A stretch of 64,000 nucleotides of DNA, taken from NCBI GenBank assembly GCA_001632435.1, contig KV424050.1, positions 1 to 64,000 of the forward strand. Reading direction: 5' to 3'. Both the position numbers and the translations under genes were made by a program. The notes under the pieces are model-generated. The model was not told the DNA's origin. It was given only the letters and a program-made list of their open reading frames with translations, and did not search any database. This DNA comes from Calocera cornea HHB12733. Lineage: Eukaryota > Basidiomycota > Dacrymycetes > Dacrymycetales > Dacrymycetaceae. Shown here piece by piece: positions 32,302 through 44,505 of the stretch (positions are counted from its first letter, which is position 1; each line of letters starts with the position of its first letter).

Positions 32302-35300
32302 TTACCGTGCAACGCTCTGCGGTCGGTGCATGAGCGGCGAGCTGCTCCCGGGCCTGCTGTTGGCCGGCTCGAAAGGCGACTTTGACGGGCGCAGCATCGG
32401 CGTCGGCATTTGCATCTGGCCTGCGGCAGCGGCAGCGGCGGCCTGCATCATCGGCGACACCGAGGCGGCGGTGGGGTGCCCGTACGGCACGTATGCCTGA
32501 CCGTTCATCCCCCCAGAGGCATCCTGCACCTGCATCGGCACGGGGAGGAGGTGCTTCTGCCCGTTGGCGGAAGGCGCGCGCGCGATCTGCGGAATACCCA
32601 TCTGCAGGAACGATCCTCCGTTGACATTGACGCCCTGGGACGGGCCGGCGCCGGCCATGTCCATGCCGTTCATCCCCTGGTTCTGATGCATGCCCTGCCC
32701 AGCTCGCCGGCCCGGCGGGAGCTTCAAACTCATGTTCTGCGCGCCGAGCGCCAGGTTCATGTTCGACACGTCGATGCCAAGCGCGCCGTAGTTTGCCGGG
32801 AGCTGATATTGCGGCATCTGCATGTTGGCGGGTATAGGCGAATTGGCGTACCCCTTCTGCCCGTTCAGCTGGCGGTGGTACTGCTGCATCGCTGCCATCA
32901 TTTGCGGGTTGTTGGCGTATGCGGCCGCATAGGCAGCCGCCGCATTCGGCGGTGGCCTGGCGTATCCCGGGACACCGTTCGGCATGCCGTTAACGGGCAT
33001 ACCGTTTGGCGGCATGGGTAGGCCGGCGTACGCAGCGCGTTGACCGGCCGTCTGCATGCTTGACTGAGGTCGCGGGACGGCATGGCTGAGGTCGCCGTTG
33101 AGGGGATTGCTCGTCATTTGAAGGGGAGATACATTCGGCCCCGAAGTCGAGGCGGCGTTGGAGGCTTGGCCCTGCGCAGCGTTGGGCATGCCGTGCATCG
33201 CCATTGGGTTCGGCATTGCGCCTTGAGATGGGTGAGAAATGGGGCGAGGCGGGGTAGGGGATACAGAGACCGCAGTGCCGGCATGACCCGCCGGCGTCTG
33301 TGGCGTACGTGACGGAACGGGTAGCTGCTGCTGCGGGAAGCGCTGTTGGTTCTGGCTTGCTTGCGACATTGCCTGAGCGACGGCGGCCTGCTGACTTGCT
33401 ATCGCTGCTTGCTGCGCCTGCGCCTGCGCCTGCTGGGCAACGCGCACAAGATTGGCAGCGGTTGGCGGCATCTGTATAGGCCCTGAAGTCGGTGCGGGTC
33501 CTGAGGAGGAAGGGTTAGCTTGAGTGGTAAGGCGGAGGGCGTTGGAAGAATGAGGCTTGTAAGGCGCGAACAACGGTGCTTCCTTGAGCTCTTTCGTTCG
33601 AATCTCTTTGTTGTAATCCAGAGCTTGTTGGATATAACTCAGATTGGGCCGCATAGGATGCGGATGCTCTGGCTCGAAGAGTTCCGCTCGGAAGAGCTCG
33701 TAACTACAGGATGATGAGTGAAGAACAAACATGCAAGTTAATTGAACATACGGCAACTCGAAGTCGTCCACAACCCGTGCGCCATTCGTATCCATCTCCG
33801 GATCGTCTGACGTGGGCTCAGGCTTGAATAAGGTTTCTTTGACATACTCTTTCAGGGGTGTAGTGTTCCATATTGGCAAATGGTCCATTTCATCGTCCGG
33901 TGGTGTCTGGGGCCCTTCATCTTCGAAGCCACGAGCAGACTTTGACGGACTGCGCTGTTGCGAAGTGGGAGCGAAAGGGGTAGGAAGAGGTGCGCGAGTA
34001 AAGAGGTTGTCGGTAGCAGGAGTACCGGAACGGCGAGGAAGCATACGGTCGAGGCGAACGAAGCCACCGCGTCCACGGCGAGTGCGGAAGCCGACGGTGG
34101 GCCGTTCGCGCTCGGACTCGTTGACAATTTTCTGGACGGGAGGAGAGGGAAGGGGAAGGGAAAGATGCGGGACACGGGAGAACCTGAAAGGTCCAACCTG
34201 TTTCCAGCCAGGCTGGGCAGCAGTATCCGTCTGGTTCTCCCATCCGTCGTCTTCTAGTTTGCGTTTGCGGTAGTTCTCCTCGAACTTGGCCTGAACCGCT
34301 TCTGTGGGATCCGCCTCGCCTTGCTCTGCCGTACGCAGGCTTGCATCTGTGCTCGGTTTGCGACTCCCAACCGTAACGACCAACCTGCCGAAGCGATAAT
34401 ATTCAGTATAGATAGACACAGGAAAACGGAATGGCCCGTACTTGGGAGGCAGAGCGGTGGGATCCTTGGAGTAGAGGTACTTCTCGTCCTCCAGGGGCGT
34501 CCCAAGCTCTGGATGCTGCACGCGGACGGTTGCAAAGCGACGGCGAGCTTCGAAGACCTTGCGTTCGGCGTCAAGCTGCTCGCCTTTCTTGCTCTCACGG
34601 TCGAGAGTGTGCCTGGCAAGGTCGTCGGCCAGCTCCATCTCGAGCAATAGCCGCGCCATGCGGTCGAGCTGAGAGGTGTCTGACCGACGTGTCTTCCGCA
34701 CCGGCTTCGGATCTCGTCGTCGGAAACAGACAAAGGCGTCACCATCGCTTGTTTCGTCGGTCTGTAGCGCGTCAGCACATGCAGAGTGAGCCACTTGACT
34801 GAGATGTACGTTGAGCTGAGCCATGATGCGGAGACCGCCGCGCTCGGTCTTCCGCTCTCTCCAGTGAGGGTATATGGCTCGCGCGAGGAGCCATACTTGC
34901 TCTGGTTTGGGGAGACTTGCTGGCCGCTCATACATGGCGAAGAAGGACTCTGGAAGTTCGTGGGCGAGAGTGTCCTCAAACTCGGTGAGTGCAGGAATGG
35001 TGGACAAGTCGGCATGCAATGTTGGTCGGATATGGTCGCAGAGCATGTCGAAGAGCCCCATGAGCAACTCAAAGTCCGAGTCGGAGATGATGAATGGCGC
35101 AGGGGGAGCATCCTTCGGTTCCGTACCGTCCTTGCCCAGCTTTTTGCGCATCGACCGCGCACCATTGATCGTGGTGTACGGATTCTTTGCAGCTTGAGTG
35201 TTCCTCTCCAGCCAACCGAGGTCTTCCTCATCCAAATCGTACGTGTAGCCATCGATAAGGCCTCCTTCGATACACTCTTCGATGACGTCGGAGAACTTAA

Positions 35301-35776
35301 GGTAGCCATCGGTATCTTCCCACTTCGGACCGGCATAAAGGGATTCATAATTTGTAGCGACACCCGTTGCATCGGGAACTGGGATGTCTGCTTTCTGAAC
35401 TTGCTTGCCCTGCTCACCATCCAAAGTCTGGAGGGAGAGCACGACTTGCAAATGGTGTTCCTAGAGTTTGAGTTAATCACGTGACTCGTGCGAGCGGAGA
35501 CAAAAGCCGGCAAAAGCCGGACCAATCAGAGAGCTCCACGTAGCACGCGAAAACCTGCCCTGCAACGGACGGTGTCGAGCGAGACGATCTGCTCACATTG
35601 GCGTCCTCAGCATCCACACCTGCGGTCGACATGCCCTTGCCTGACCCATCCTCCTCGAGCACGACGTTGTCCGCATCGATAGATCCATGGTAGACCCGGA
35701 GACGGCTGCGGTTGGTGACGCGCACCCGACCGCCGGGCCCACGGGGAGGTTGGGTCGATTTTCCGATCGGTGGCAT
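32302..35776 (-). CDS. EPL1: Enhancer-of-polycomb-like protein, NuA4 subunit Epl1, 1096 aa
   Basis: Three exons are traced: 35776-35597, 35460-33752 and 33703-32302 (3291 nt). The EPcA region is recognisable: a basic N-terminus (RVRVTNRSRLRVYHGSIDAD), AGVDAEDAN|EHHLQ, then at about residues 290-310 the hallmark FVCFRRRDPKPVRKTRRSD. Epl1 bridges the Esa1/Tip60 acetyltransferase core (Piccolo NuA4) to nucleosomes for histone H4/H2A acetylation in the nucleus. The C-terminal half is long and Gln/Ala/Pro/Met-rich, likely disordered. The 48-nt intron 33704-33751 is in frame without a stop and hidden inside a single ORF. Removing it joins ELP and YELFRAELFEPE. The first intron (136 nt) is much longer than the others in this window. 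Confidence 0.88.
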
Positions 35777-38700
35777 ATCATCCTACGCAGGAGTCCGGGG
35801 CGAGCAGGGAGTCGTGAGGGAGAGAAGGCAGGGGATGTTGACGATGTGCGATGCCCGTCTATACAGCTCGTATGGGCACCACCGGGCGACGACGGCGACG
35901 ACGACTACGCTTGGGAGGGCGGGGCGCACACCGGCAGAGGTTTGCTTCCGACAGCATCGTGTTCGGACGCAGATGATTAAGCCTGGTCTTACGGAAGTAT
36001 CTCGCGGCAGCCTTCTGCTTCCTTCGGCGCGCATCCCCTGATGACGAGCAGACCCTATTAGGCAATTGCTGGCCAATAATTCAGGCTGCGGCTTGCGGAC
36101 GTCGTGTTCGCTGGCCAAGGTGGCGACGGGGGCTCCCTGGCCAGCGCGGGACGGTCAGTAGAAGCTACGAACACTATCTAAGAGCTAGCACCAATTAGGC
36201 TGTATCACCGTCTTGATCTATCGGGCACTTACGCGTTGAACGCGCACAGCCGCTGTGCGCGTCCCGATTCGTCCCCTGTCAGGAACGTGTCATCGTGAAA
36301 GTACGCACGCTGCTTGAGATTCTGACCTACCTTATTGAGCCAGATAGTCGGTAGAGTAACGCGTGCCGTAGGTGCCGGTGATCCAGGCCACTAGATTGGA
36401 CTGTTGGAAAGCGTAGCCAGCGCAGAAGGCATCGTATGCGGTCAAGCGGTTTGGCAGCATGACCATCAACCCAATGACAGAGTGGACCGCCAGACTGGAA
36501 ATCGGTCGAGACCTAGTGTGACCGGCGCACAATGTGAGCAGAGATTACGATAAATGCGAGTGTAGCAAAACGCACACTGGGGCCGCCCACGGCCTGCACA
36601 GCTACCCCGGACGAGGGCTTGGCAAAAAGTCGAGTCCATCCACTGCCGTCAACAATTTCGGAAGTGTCAGTATTCCAGCAGTAGGCGACAGTTACAATGC
36701 GCACCGCAGATTGCGTTTTCCCAGAACACTGACAGTTCACGTAAACACTCAAAGGGTCGCACCATGGTCGATAGTGGAGGCCGCTGGATGCAGTCGGTAG
36801 CCAAGAAGTCCTGAGAGGGAGCCATTCTGTCTGATACCAACCACGAGAGAAGGAACGCTACACAGTCAAGCTGGAGTCCTCAAGCTGGACTCCACATACA
36901 TCCACTGCACAGACATTGCAGTGAAGGTGCAATGACCGAGCAGGCCGCATACACGGAGAGCGCTCTCAGATGCCTGCGGCGTGGATGTATGTTGTCCCTG
37001 AAAATCTGCTCGCACCCCTCTGCAGTCAGCACTCTGTAACATTAGGTCAAAGCAAAATTGGGGCGCACCAAAGTTCCTATTATGCGTATCTCTCGTATGT
37101 TAGTACATGGGATAACTGCGTAGAAAGCGGCGCGGGCGTAGCGCGGATGATCCGATCACGTCTTGAGGAGGCAAAGCCCATCTCGCACCGTTGTCTATCC
37201 ATCCCAAACATATCGTAACCAGTAGAGCGACACCAAGGTGCTCTAGGTGCTCAATGTTTCTGCTATGCGTGGATAGGCATCAAGAACAGTTAGCCAGGTA
37301 ACGACAGCGGCGGCGGCGTCGTGAGCGAATGCAGAGCGGGACAAGGGGTGCGGTATGGGACGGGCCAGTCTCAAGCCCTGTGCGGCGGAAGTAAACACAG
37401 CTGCTCCTTACTCGGGTCAGCGTGACTGCAATCAGCCGCAGGTCATCGTGGCGCGACAGTATTGCCGCGCGTGCCAGTTCTTCTGATCGCTTTAAAATTG
37501 GCCTGTAGGGCTGCATTTTCATTTTGAGCTTGACCCAAATGTACCTAGTACGGCGAAGAGGTGCCGATAGTGCTTGTTGGCAAACAGCCCGCGCAAAGTC
37601 TTTGCTCGGATCGAGGCTCGAAGAAGTGATAGAAGCATTGACTCCCAGTGTAAGAGGCGCGCTCCAGCTTCGATGATCCTTCATTACAGAAGTGAGCTGC
37701 TTGGTACGTCCCCCAGTCAGTTATGGAACGCTATATACCGGCCTGGAGCTTCATTGAGTACCGTACGGCATCCTCCGTTGCACCAAATGTGTACAAGCGT
37801 AAAAGTTAACTCCTCTATAGACACATGAAACTAAGACCTCACGCTTTCATAAGCCAGTTCGTATTCAAGGACTTTTCTGCAGGAACACGCAGATGAAATT
37901 CGTCGGGCAGAAGGCGTGACTTGGCGTCTTCACGGGTCCTTGATTCCGGGTCATTGTGACCGAGAGTGCTGCACTAGTGACGACGTTGTCATCCACCATC
38001 ATGTCGGTTGCCATGCTATTGTCCGGACTGGACCATTCCGATGCCCTAGGCGACAGTGGATGACTTGCCGTGGCCCTAAATCCTAGATCTGCGTTTTCGG
38101 GCGGAAGAAAATCATAAATCTATGAAGTGGGCCTCTTCCCGTAGGGTGCAGAACATAGATAAGTCGTAGATCTGCGTAAGACCTATCTACCAATCAGGAG
38201 GGGCAGTCCCCGCTTCCCTGTCTGCTCAATTTGGCTCCGGATCAAAATAACACGCCCTATGTATGCAAACTTGAATCTGCGTTTAGATGCCGCTCTAGGA
38301 GAGGGGGTCCCCCCCCTCTTCTAGATTTCGAATCTGCGAGTGCCTCGGAGTTCCAATGTTGAGAACGGAGGGCCGGCATGACGTGATTCCGAAATCTGCG
38401 TGCACGCAGACTGCTCGCAGATGCCCACGGCAAGTCATCCAGTAGTGTCTTTCCAGACCGGGGAGCAACATGGAGAAAGTTGCGTGACTGTGGCAAGCTC
38501 CGTCGACAGGTACGGCCCACATTCCGCGAAGAAGCGCCCGTGGCGGTGCATTGCATTGCCCCGATCAGCATTTGGTTGCACATTCATTCGGCTGACGCGG
38601 AAATCAATTCCAACGCGTGAGGTCTCCCCGCGCGCCTAGACAACCATCTACTCGCCGGGCTTCCTACGGCTGGAGCAGGGGGAGCATACGAAACACCGGA

Positions 38701-38931
38701 GGCAGCGAAGAGCCTCGAAAGCCCATCATGCTCAGACCTCCGTAGGGTCCCCAGGAGTATACTAGACCGAGGCGGTGTTTTGCTCTGAAGATGGCGACTG
38801 TGCTGCGACTATATGAATGAGAGCTCGAACGATGCACGCGCTGCAGACTTTGCTCTCCTCGTCGCTCCCTGCTCAGTGCTCAGAGACTGTCAACCTCCCT
38901 GTTGATCGCCCACCCTTACCTCATCTAAACG
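35777..38931. other. Three-kilobase stretch without a supportable gene
   Basis: Short frames occur on both strands, for example 37280-37684 minus with DPSKDFARAVCQQALSAPL, but none has a recognised domain or a consistent exon chain. The segment 38085-38420 contains a cluster of the 7-mer ATCTGCG (five copies plus one reverse complement). The right end is the promoter of the GPI protein gene at 38932. Confidence 0.45.
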
Positions 38932-39911
38932 ATGCGTACCTCCCTTGTTACCTTCGGTGTTCTTGCCGCTCTCGCGACCAACATTGTGGCTCAGGACGAG
39001 GTCATAGTTGATGACACCGATCCGTACGTGATTTTCATCTTCCGTTGCAAGCCTACTGGCTGACTATGGAGACAGGAGCATCGACTATGAGCCTGCCGGC
39101 GAGTGGGCTTTGATCAGTGGATCAGGTGCTGCAGCGCTGGGCACGTACAACAGTACCTACCACTTCACCGGCCTGAGCGGGAACACAAGCGATCCCTCGA
39201 GCAGTGTCGCGCAGGCGACTGCTACCTACACCTTCTCCGTGGCCGCGTACGTCTCTTTCTACGCCCTTCTCCGTCGCCTCTGACCCTGCTGCAGCTCTGG
39301 GTTCTCCTGGTTCGGATTCCAGCGCTCCGACGCCGGTCTGTACACGATCTGCATCGACTGCGATGGCAGCAACCCGATGCAAGCGACGGTGGACGCGCTC
39401 AACACGACCAGCACGGGGAATGATCCGCCCATTGCCCTCTATTCGACGAGCCTCGACATGGGCATCCACACCGTCGTCATCAGCAACCAGTTCGACCCGC
39501 GCCACGGTTCCTATGGGCAGATCACCATCGACGCGTTTCTTCTGACCGGCGTGAGCGCGAGGTGGGTTTCCGCCTTCGGATGAGATGCTAGCAGCTGACA
39601 ACCGGAACAGCGGCTCCGGTAGCACCAATCTCATCACCGCAAGCACGACGAGCTCTTCCTCGTCGTCCTCGTCCTCGTCGTCCGCGTCCCCTTCCACCTC
39701 GAGCTCTTCAAGCTCATCCAGCAGCAGCTCGCCCAAACCCAGCCAGAACCCCCCTACCCCTTCGCCAAGCAGCACCTCCCACACTGTGACCGGGTCCAAC
39801 CCGCCCTCCACTTCTCCCAGCACTACGCCCAACAGTGGCGCCCTCGCGAGCTTCGCCCCCGCCTCTGCGGTCCTCGCGGCCGTGGCAGCGGCCGTCCTCG
39901 CGGTGCTGTAA
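38932..39911 (+). CDS. Secreted Ser-rich GPI-anchored cell-surface protein, 276 aa
   Basis: Four exons are traced: 38932-39023, 39076-39246, 39295-39561 and 39611-39911 (831 nt). A cleavable signal peptide is evident (MRTSLVTFGVLAALATNIVA, cut before QDE). The ectodomain starts SIDYEPAGEW and contains YNSTYHFTG, SWFGFQRSDAGLY and ITIDAFLLTG, a beta-rich pattern seen in secreted basidiomycete proteins. About 100 residues of Ser/Thr/Pro repeats follow (heavily O-glycosylated stalk). The C-terminus, NSGALASFAP plus a hydrophobic Ala/Val/Leu tail ending AVLAVL, fits a GPI-attachment signal. Likely location is the outer plasma membrane or cell wall. Specific function is unknown. Confidence 0.85.
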
Positions 39912-41294
39912 AACTCGCTTTCAGCGAGGAAGGGGCAGGCGGCGGTCCCCTATTCAAGCAAGTATACCACACTGTTGTTGTCGAAATACCATCTTCGAAT
40001 TCCACCTTTTTATTTGGTCCGTAGGCTCTGCTAATGCTACGTTGTTACAATCAATCCCCCCCCCCAAGAAATGGCTTCATGTGCCCACCTGCCCACTCGA
40101 GATATGGTGGCAACGGTGCTGGAAACTGTGCGAAATGAAGTGTCCAGCCTGTCGTGTTTGCTATGTTGCTTGCTGGTGCTAAAGTCTTTCATTACCTCTG
40201 CTCCACCGCTTGCAACCAGACAAGGGTGGTTGAACAGCACAGAGTTGGGGTGCTGTGGATGGACTAGCCCAACATGGCGCAGAGCACCTCCTGTGCATTG
40301 GCATGCTTGGGTCACTCTCCTCCGGTTGCTGCAGTATGTATGAGCCATGGGGTTGGGCATGTGGCCGTGAGGCAGTCTCCACTCTCCACATTGAGCGCCT
40401 GCCAACAGGAGCTCATTGTGGTGACCTAAGTGTGCAAGAAGAGGGCACCAACACATATTGCTACCAGACCCTGCTTGCTCAATGATGGAACCATGCAAGA
40501 CCAGGGATGAACCCATGACGGTTGAGCGGGGGGAAGAGGAGGTGCTGTGCCCGAGGCAGGCACAGGAGCAGGGGCAGCAAAGGGCAGGGGAGGTGCACGC
40601 CCGGGACGGCCAACTTTCTATTCTCATTAAAAGTGCTTCCTTTCCCGCCGCACGGCAGGCCAAGCCCAGCGCGCGATGCAGCAGGACGGGCCCATCCGAT
40701 CCAGCACCGGCGCCAAACGCGCGGGCGAAAGTACGGGACACGGAACACGGGACAAAAGTCGGCAACAAGCGGGCAAAGCGCAAAAGACAGGGGTGCAAAC
40801 AAAAGGGAGCGATTATTGTAAGAAACGCCTAGGCGGCGAGAGGGTGGGACGAAGGGGGCTCTGCGGGCAACAAGGACAAGTCTAGTAAGGTAAGGTGGCC
40901 GGGGTGGACCGGTACTACTGTATGTAGCGGTTTCAGCGGCTTTGGGCGAAGGTTGGAAGGAAACGAAGCGAAGCGGAACGGAACGAAACGAAAGGGTCAA
41001 GGAGTATGAGAAGTCCTTGGGGCGAATCGAATCCTGCCTCCGATGCAAGAAGAAGAGGACGGGGCAGTCGGGCGGGGAAGAGTAGTAGTTGGCGTTGCTT
41101 CGGGTGCATTGGACCGTGTGGTGAGAGAGAGGGGTGGTTCATTTGTCAAGGAAAGGGGTTGCACGCGGGGTGGATTGGGCGGGGCGGGGCGGGGCGGGGT
41201 GGGGCCGAAGAAGGGTCGTCATTCCGGTCATTTCATCATGAGCGTGCTGCCCGTGGCCGGCAGCAAGGTGTTCGTCATGTTCCTCGGGCCGCGC
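39912..41294. other. Intergenic region downstream of ERG5
   Basis: No gene is supported. Long frames on the minus strand here have low-complexity composition and no homology signal. The shared 3' flank of the GPI gene and ERG5 (convergent) lies here. Confidence 0.5.
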
Positions 41295-42988
41295 TCACTT
41301 CCTCTGGCGCGGGGACCACCGGAGCAGGCAGCCGTCCTTGGGGAAGATGGTGGCGATGATCTGGACCTTTTCGCTCTGGGGCGTGGCGACGTGCTGCCAG
41401 TCCATGAGGACGCTGGCGGTGCCGACGACCATGGCGATGTGCATGAGTGCGTACTCGTATCCGATGCACCTGTGGGCGCCGGCGCCGAAGACGAGGTAGT
41501 TCTTCGGGTTCTGCTCGGCGGTGCCCTTGGGGTCGAGCCAGCGCTCGGGGAGGAACTTCTTCGGCTCCGGGTACACCTCCGGGTCGTGCAGCGACGGGTA
41601 GAGCGAGGGGATGACCATGCTGCCTGCGGGGACGGTGTAGGTCGGGGAGATGGGGAAGGCCTCGGTGACCTTGTAGGGGACCATGAGGACGGGGGGCTTG
41701 AGCCGGAGGGACTCCTTGACGGTTGCGCGGAGGTAGGTGCAGCTGTCGAGCTCCTCGAGCGTGATCGCGCGGTCGACGTCGCCGCCGCGGATGCGCTCCT
41801 GCTCCTCGCGGACCTTTGCGAGCACCTCGGGGTGGTCCGCCAGGTGCTGGAAGGCGTAGATCAGGCCCGAGGTCATCGCGTCCTGGCTCGCAAACAGGAA
41901 GGACAGGACGACCTGCGCCATCTCCTTGTCGGAGTACTCGCGGTCCTGGGCAAACATGACCTTGCACCACTCGTCCATGAGACAGTTGGGCTCGCCGCCC
42001 GCGCGCATGTTGGCCTTGGACGCTGTGGCGGCCTCGAGCAGGTACTTCATGGCGACCTTGCGGGCCTGGATGGCGTTGTAGACCTTTGTGCCGGGGAGGT
42101 GGAGGGGGAAGTTGACGAGCTCCATGGCCTTTGTGATGAGGAAGTACTTGTCCGAGATGAGGCGGACGACGTCGTCGGGCACGTACGAGCCGCAGAAGAC
42201 GCGGAGCGAGGTGGCCATGTTGAAGAAGCGCATGGGGATCATGACCTCCTTTGCCTCGTCCGTCGAGTCCGCGAGCCACATCTTGAAGTGGTCCCGGGCG
42301 ATGATGTCCTGCGTGGCGAGGTACATGCTGAGGGACTTGCGGGTGAAGAACTGGTTCAGCATGCGCCGGTAGTCGATGTGTACCTTGCCGTTGAGGAAGA
42401 CCCTGGGGAGCGAGCGTGAGACCGGCGCGGGAAGAGAGAAGGAAGCACATGTATGCGCACCAGTTGTCATGCTCCAGGATGGGCCGGGCGGCCGCGACGA
42501 GCATGGGCTCGGTGTAGGTGCCGCTCGAGTTGAAGATCTTGCGCACAAACTCATTGGCCGAGGCGATGACGATGAACCTGTGGGCGTGGGCGAAAAAGTT
42601 TAGCACGGCCCGTCTTCCGCCTGCGTCGCGCATGCGCGGGAAGACAAGGGGTTGCTCACATGTTGAAGACACTGGTGGCGCTGAGGGGGCCCCTCGCCCA
42701 CTGCTTCTGGTAGTTCTCGAGCGAGGGGTGGAGGGAGTTTACAAACTGGCCGATGACGGGGATGGTCCACTTATCTCCCGGGAGGAACTTGCGCTTTACG
42801 CGCCAGACGGTCTGCTCGAGGACGAGGAGGGAGAGGACGACGATTGCGAGGGAGGTCCATACGTTGAGGGTGGGGAGGGCGGGGGGGAATGTGAGCTGGA
42901 AGGGGAGCTGGGCGTGGAACTGGTCGAAGAAGAAGGCGAGGGGGCTCGACTCTGCCGTCGGCACGGGTGCGCTGTGGGAGGAGGCCAT
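41295..42988 (-). CDS. ERG5: Sterol C-22 desaturase, cytochrome P450 CYP61, 517 aa
   Basis: Three exons are traced: 42988-42660, 42577-42461 and 42402-41295 (1554 nt). An N-terminal membrane anchor lies at about residues 41-60 (WTSLAIVVLSLLVLEQTVW). CYP61-typical segments include NGKVHIDYRRMLNQFFTRK, the I-helix FLFASQDAMTS, the ExxR helix KESLRLKPPV, and the haem loop FGAGAHRCIGYEYA with the Cys ligand at about residue 460. The C-terminal IIATIFPKDGCLLRW is also typical. The enzyme introduces the C22-C23 double bond in the late ergosterol pathway at the endoplasmic reticulum. The promoter lies to the right, across an assembly gap, and carries a sterol-regulatory-element-like site at 43605. 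Length and motif content are normal. A long frame antisense to this gene is a GC-rich shadow. Confidence 0.93.
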
Positions 42989-43092
42989 TGCGGGGGTGCT
43001 TGCTTGGCTAGCGTGACGGTGTGTGACTGGCTGGATAAGGCAGGGGGTGGGGTGGGTGCGCTGGGCCCGGTTCTGCCGCGTCGAGGGGGCGG

Positions 43093-43210
43093 NNNNNNNN
43101 NNNNNNNNNNNNNNNNNNNNNNNNNNNNNNNNNNNNNNNNNNNNNNNNNNNNNNNNNNNNNNNNNNNNNNNNNNNNNNNNNNNNNNNNNNNNNNNNNNNN
43201 NNNNNNNNNN
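43093..43210. other. Assembly gap (118 N)
   Basis: A run of 118 N separates two very G-rich flanks, about 105 bp upstream of the ERG5 start codon. Any regulatory element inside it is invisible. Confidence 0.99.
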
Positions 43211-43603
43211 GGCGAGAGGGAAGAGGAGGGCGAGGGAAGGGACGAGGGGTGGGGTGCGGGACGAGGGATGACCGAGAGTGAATAAAGAGGGACGGAGGAC
43301 GGAGGTTACGGACAGAGGCCGGCGAGGAGAACTTGGGCCCATCCCATCCGCCCGCTCGGCCGGCATGGCATGCCTGTCTCGATCAGCAAACGACTCGCTC
43401 CGAGTGTGGCCCAACCCACCGGCCAGGCCACTGCTGCTGCCCACTCAGCAGCACCCACCCACCCGCTCACCCGCTCACCCCCAACCATTGGGGGGGGGGA
43501 CACGCCCGAAGCCTCTTTTTCCCGCCATCCTGCGCCCGATCCGGCCCACGCGTGCGACCACACCACGCGGGCCAATCATCGCCCGCCTCCCCCCCCTTAG
43601 GGT

Positions 43604-43613
43604 GTCACCCCAC
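43604..43613 (+). promoter_or_regulatory. Candidate sterol regulatory element upstream of ERG5
   Basis: The sequence GTCACCCCAC differs by one base from the classical SREBP site ATCACCCCAC. It lies about 620 bp upstream of ERG5, a known class of target for fungal SREBP (Sre1). A single short match in GC-rich DNA can be chance. Confidence 0.3.
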
Positions 43614-44505
43614 CCCGTCGGCCTTGGCAAGCCGCGCCGGCCGATGACACTCTCGCGCTTCCCCCCCGGCGCCCTAGCCAATTTGCGTCAGGGATGCTGA
43701 CGGGGAATGTTGCGAATAATTGATAACGGCTCACCGCGTGACCGGGCCGTCATTATCATCGCTTTAAGGGACAGCGCCCATGCAGGCCATCGTCCCTCCC
43801 CCAGTCTAACAGCCCAACCATGCATATGCTGCTAGCTTGGGCCGTACAGTATTCGATTCCACCGGGGTTCGCGAACACGCCGCCAAAAGAAAAGTCACGG
43901 GACGGCTCTGAAAAGACCGTCTTCGGCACCGCACCCGCCCGGCTTCTGCTCGACCCACATCAGCGTACCGCCAGACCGCCGCACCTCTGCTTCCTGCACT
44001 GTCTCCTCGCCCTACATGAGCAGCGAATGAATATGGCTATTGTCTACATCGCGCTTCTCTCCGCGTCCCTGTCTGGCTATTCTCCCTCCGTCCGTGTCTT
44101 GTCTTGCGCATGGGCCCACACGTCCGCCGTCGGGGCGAAATAGACGCACAATGTCTCAGCCCATCAGCACCAGCACCAGCACCAGCACTGTCTCTAACGA
44201 CGCGTCGCATGGATCAACGCACGCGTCCAGCCAGAGACGACGCGACGCGACGCGTCTGCTGTCTCGCGAGAACACGCCCAACACCCAACACCCGCGCGGT
44301 GGGGAGATGTATGCGCCTGCTCGTCTCCTCCTGACGACCGCCTCCTCCTCCTCCTCCTGCTGATTCCCTGAGCTGGCCTCCCGTCCCTGCTGAGCCGGTC
44401 TCCACACTCTCCACAGTAACACCTTGCCGCGCGTCGCCCCACTTTCTCACTCACCTCACCTCACCTCACACCACCCCACACCCCATCACCCTCCAGCCGA
44501 CCCCG

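Larger units (their letters stand above)
42989..44505. other. Intergenic region between ERG5 and membrane-protein gene
   Basis: This is the divergent promoter region of ERG5 (minus) and the membrane-protein gene (plus). It contains the assembly gap, GC-rich low-complexity tracts and a CCAAT box near 43573. No gene is supported. Confidence 0.5.

Noticed and set aside
40037..40798. 253-codon minus-strand frame in the ERG5 downstream flank
   Set aside because: The composition is Cys/His/Trp-rich and random-looking, without domain or exon structure, so it is most likely non-coding.
41043..42419. 458-codon plus-strand frame antisense to ERG5
   Set aside because: It is a shadow of GC-rich codons in the P450 gene. 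It has no domain, and the minus strand carries all CYP61 motifs with proper introns.
42518..43285. Frames running through the N gap
   Set aside because: The unknown bases make these frames artificial.
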